From JBCCMB01 sp039026555 (GTDB lineage Bacteria > Pseudomonadota > Alphaproteobacteria > Caulobacterales > Hyphomonadaceae), in the NCBI GenBank assembly GCA_039026555.1, contig JBCCMB010000006.1, forward strand, positions 1-53,338: DNA of 53,338 nt, in the 5' to 3' direction. The number at the start of each line of letters is the position of its first letter. Position 1 is the first letter of the stretch. Positions 51,510 to 53,338 of this stretch are shown piece after piece. Under the pieces are notes generated by a model. It had not been told where the DNA came from. It saw only the letters and a program-made list of their open reading frames with translations, and searched no databases. A program made the position numbers and the translations under genes.

Positions 51510-51600
51510 CTAGGTTCATACACGGTTCATGCGGCGGCGAGTAGGTTCCCCGCCAACAATATCCCAAACGCCATACTGGACAGATAAAGTGGAGTTCCCC

Positions 51601-52125
51601 ATGGCCGACCAGGTACATATACAAGCCAAGCCCTCCCCGCGTGCCCGCAAACCGTTTGCGGCGGCCTTTGCAGCATTGGCGATCGGTTTGACCGGCTGCG
51701 CCTCCGGGCTCGGCGCCAATGAGTATGAACGTCGGCAGGTGGGCGAGGTTTCCCGCGTCGAAGAAGGCACGGTCGTCGCGTCGCGCTCCATTACGATTGA
51801 AAGCGGCGACGGCACCAGTACGCTGGGCACGGCGACCGGCGCGGTTGTCGGCGGTGTTGCGGGCAGCCAGATCGGCGGATCCAGCGAAGACCGCGCAATT
51901 GCGGGCGTTCTTGGCGCGGTGATCGGCGGCGTCGCAGGCAGCGCCGTGGAAGGCGCGGCGAACAAACGCCCTGGCTTCGCCTATACAGTTCGGTTGGCGA
52001 ATTCCGGCGATCTCATCACCGTCACGCAAGGCGGCGATATCGCGATCGGCAATGGAACGCCGGTATTTATAGAGTATGGATCGCGGGTGCGCATTATCCC
52101 GCAAGGCTCTAACATCGCCTACTAG
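51601..52125 (+). CDS. Glycine-zipper outer-membrane lipoprotein (17 kDa antigen / SlyB-like)
   Basis: About 174 residues from the ATG at 51601, which has GGAG upstream; an in-frame start at 51529 is less likely. The lipobox LTGC is at about residue 33. The middle holds two glycine-zipper helices (GAVVGGVAGSQIGG and GVLGAVIGGVAGSAVEGAA), and the C-terminus is a small beta fold (VRLANSGDLITVTQ). Members are outer-membrane lipoproteins of unknown detailed role. A hairpin follows at 52167. Confidence 0.9.
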   Translation: MADQVHIQAKPSPRARKPFAAAFAALAIGLTGCASGLGANEYERRQVGEVSRVEEGTVVASRSITIESGDGTSTLGTATGAVVGGVAGSQIGGSSEDRAIAGVLGAVIGGVAGSAVEGAANKRPGFAYTVRLANSGDLITVTQGGDIAIGNGTPVFIEYGSRVRIIPQGSNIAY

Positions 52126-52166
52126 AGTCGCGGCGCCCCTTACGTCGAGTTCATCACAACACCCAT

Positions 52167-52189
52167 GCGGGCGGCCTTGCGCCGCCCGC
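52167..52189 (+). terminator. Hairpin after the lipoprotein gene
   Basis: A perfect 9-bp stem GCGGGCGGC / GCCGCCCGC with a 5-base loop, followed by TTCGTGTT. The U-run is poor, so it is a moderate terminator candidate. Confidence 0.6.
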
Positions 52190-52211
52190 TTCGTGTTGAT
52201 ACGCCCGAGTT

Positions 52212-52877
52212 ATGCCCAACGTCCTCATCTCGCCCTCAATCTTGTCGGCGGATTTTGCAAAACTCGGCGAAGAAATCCGCGCCATCGACGCTGCGGGCGC
52301 CGATATGGTTCATATCGACGTGATGGACGGACATTTCGTGCCGAACCTCACATTGGGCCCGCCCATTATCGAAAAGCTCAGGCCGCATTCGAACAAACCT
52401 TTCGACGTGCATTTGATGATTGCGCCGGTCGATCCCTATTTGCAGGCCTTCGCAGACGCTGGCGCGGACATCATCACCGCGCATCCGGAAGCCGGACCGC
52501 ATTTTCACCGCACGGTCCAGGCGATTAAGACTCTCGGGAAAAAGGCGGGCGCTGCGCTTAATCCTCATACGCCGGAAACGGTGCTGGATTACGTGCTGGA
52601 CGAGTTGGATTTGGTGCTTGTGATGTCGGTCAATCCTGGCTTTGGCGGGCAGAGCTTCATTCACAGCCAATTGCGGAAAATCGAAGCCTTGCGATCCAAA
52701 ATCGACGCGCGCGGTCTTGATACGATCATCGAAGTGGATGGCGGCCTGACGCCCAAGACAGCGCCGCAAGCGATCGCTGCGGGCGCAACCGCCATCGTCG
52801 CGGGGTCGGCGGTCTTTAATGGCGGACCAGACGCTTACGCATCGTCCATCGCGGCGCTGCGCGGCGCGCCAAGCTGA
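52212..52877 (+). CDS. rpe: Ribulose-phosphate 3-epimerase
   Basis: A 221-residue TIM-barrel epimerase that interconverts ribulose 5-phosphate and xylulose 5-phosphate. Metal and catalytic segments are VHIDVMDGHFVPNLTLGP, DVHLMI, ITAHPEA, VMSVNPGFGGQSF and the last IEVDGGLTPKTA. The order rsmB, lipoprotein, rpe, heparinase-like is similar to that seen in relatives. Confidence 0.98.
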   Translation: MPNVLISPSILSADFAKLGEEIRAIDAAGADMVHIDVMDGHFVPNLTLGPPIIEKLRPHSNKPFDVHLMIAPVDPYLQAFADAGADIITAHPEAGPHFHRTVQAIKTLGKKAGAALNPHTPETVLDYVLDELDLVLVMSVNPGFGGQSFIHSQLRKIEALRSKIDARGLDTIIEVDGGLTPKTAPQAIAAGATAIVAGSAVFNGGPDAYASSIAALRGAPS

Positions 52878-52904
52878 AGGATTTGGGGGCTTAGGAGACA
52901 TACC

Positions 52905-53338
52905 ATGGTCATCGACGCCCATCCCGCCAATGACGACGCGCCGATCTCACCCCCCAACGCGGCGGCCAACGACCCGAGCCCGTCTTCCTATTCGGACGAA
53001 GCCGATTGGATCGCCTATACCGGACGCGCGGGGGAGCCGGCGCGCGCGACGGCCATTTATCGGCTAAGGCTTAACGCAACAGCGCCCGATACGCTGCTGG
53101 CCTCGCCCATCGATGCGCGTCCGGCCGACAAAGCGCGCGGCGACGAGATCTTACGCGGACATTGGCGCTTCGACACAAGCACGGTCGACACGCCGGACAA
53201 TCGCGCACCCTGGGATTTATCTGGCGAACAACATTTCCCGAGCCGACATTTCGCCGATCGCATCCACCGCTTCGGCTGGTTGCGGGACCTCTTAGCGATT
53301 GGGCCCGACGGTGCGGCGCGCGCTCGGGCGCTCACCAA
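52905..53338 (+). CDS. Heparinase II/III-family protein, N-terminal part
   Basis: Partial: the frame is open from the ATG at 52905 to the edge (144 codons). GGAGACATACC lies directly before the start. After about 60 variable residues comes LRGHWRFDTSTVDTP then APWDLSGEQHF and RFGWLRDLLAIG, the usual N-terminal part of alphaproteobacterial heparinase-like proteins encoded next to rpe or rsmB. The catalytic domain is outside the window, so activity cannot be judged. It follows rpe by 27 bases and is likely co-transcribed. Confidence 0.7.
   Translation, partial: MVIDAHPANDDAPISPPNAAANDPSPSSYSDEADWIAYTGRAGEPARATAIYRLRLNATAPDTLLASPIDARPADKARGDEILRGHWRFDTSTVDTPDNRAPWDLSGEQHFPSRHFADRIHRFGWLRDLLAIGPDGAARARALT

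Noticed and set aside
1..53338. tRNA or rRNA genes, CRISPR arrays, transposases, prophage or defence genes
   Set aside because: None of the expected motifs were found on either strand by eye; the window looks like core chromosome.

Overview
The window reads as chromosome of a motile, GC-rich alphaproteobacterium, most like the Caulobacterales / Maricaulales / Parvularculales group. Three gene orders support this: flgF-flgG-flgA-flgH divergent from fliL-fliM; a chemotaxis operon in the order I recall from Caulobacter crescentus (mcp, cheX, cheY, cheA, cheW, cheR, cheB, cheY, cheD, cheU, cheY, cheE); and a typical alphaproteobacterial block of an SDHAF4/DUF1674 gene, htpX, rsmB, rpe and a heparinase-like gene. 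No rRNA, tRNA, insertion sequence, prophage or CRISPR array was seen. Coding density is high and almost all genes are intact.

Layout. 0.1-3.3 kb (minus): a membrane-anchored coiled-coil repeat protein ending in a helix-hairpin-helix-like domain, downstream of an inner-membrane OmpA-domain protein. 3.5-6.7 kb (plus): a DegT-type sugar aminotransferase, a short-chain dehydrogenase and a Tat-type dienelactone hydrolase-like protein. 6.8-10 kb (minus): flgF-flgG-flgA-flgH (rod, P-ring chaperone, L-ring). 10.2-16.6 kb (plus): fliL, fliM, a DUF6468-like small protein, a MotE-like protein and a 1185-residue exported helical-repeat protein. 16.6-21.5 kb: leuC, a prolyl-4-hydroxylase-like oxygenase, a small membrane protein, an ABC exporter and rpmE. 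21.6-31.2 kb (minus): a 12-gene, translationally coupled che operon headed by a cytoplasmic PAS chemoreceptor. 31.6-34.0 kb (minus): a transmembrane chemoreceptor and a one-domain TonB-like protein. 34.5-37.9 kb (plus): a GltS-type glutamate symporter, two small unknown proteins and a LysR regulator. 37.9-41.9 kb: leuB, an NADP oxidoreductase, and a leuD / monooxygenase / pseudouridine synthase operon. 42.0-45.9 kb (plus): cysQ, cysD, cysNC. 45.9-53.3 kb: a cyanophycinase-like lipoprotein, MscS channel, a secreted unknown, SDHAF4-like, htpX, rsmB, a glycine-zipper lipoprotein, rpe and the start of a heparinase II/III-like gene that runs off the end.

How the genes work together. The centre of the window is motility. 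The flg/fli genes build the rod, rings and switch, and the MotE-like and giant repeat proteins look like alphaproteobacterial flagellar accessories. The che operon supplies the CheA-CheW-receptor pathway, CheR/CheB/CheD adaptation and three receivers that could compete for the FliM switch. leuC, leuB and leuD are scattered on both sides of this block. cysD/cysNC make PAPS and cysQ removes PAP.

The most unusual signals are: four TTCG tetramers at exact 10-bp spacing upstream of the che operon; a third receiver with the conserved Lys replaced by Arg and a YVGPDRR tail; a duplicated EDMAAAWEA motif at the FliM N-terminus; the coiled-coil repeat / OmpA pair; and the 1185-residue exported protein in the fliLM operon. 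I did not find a clear new defence or mobile system. All assignments come from reading the sequence by eye; no database search was run.
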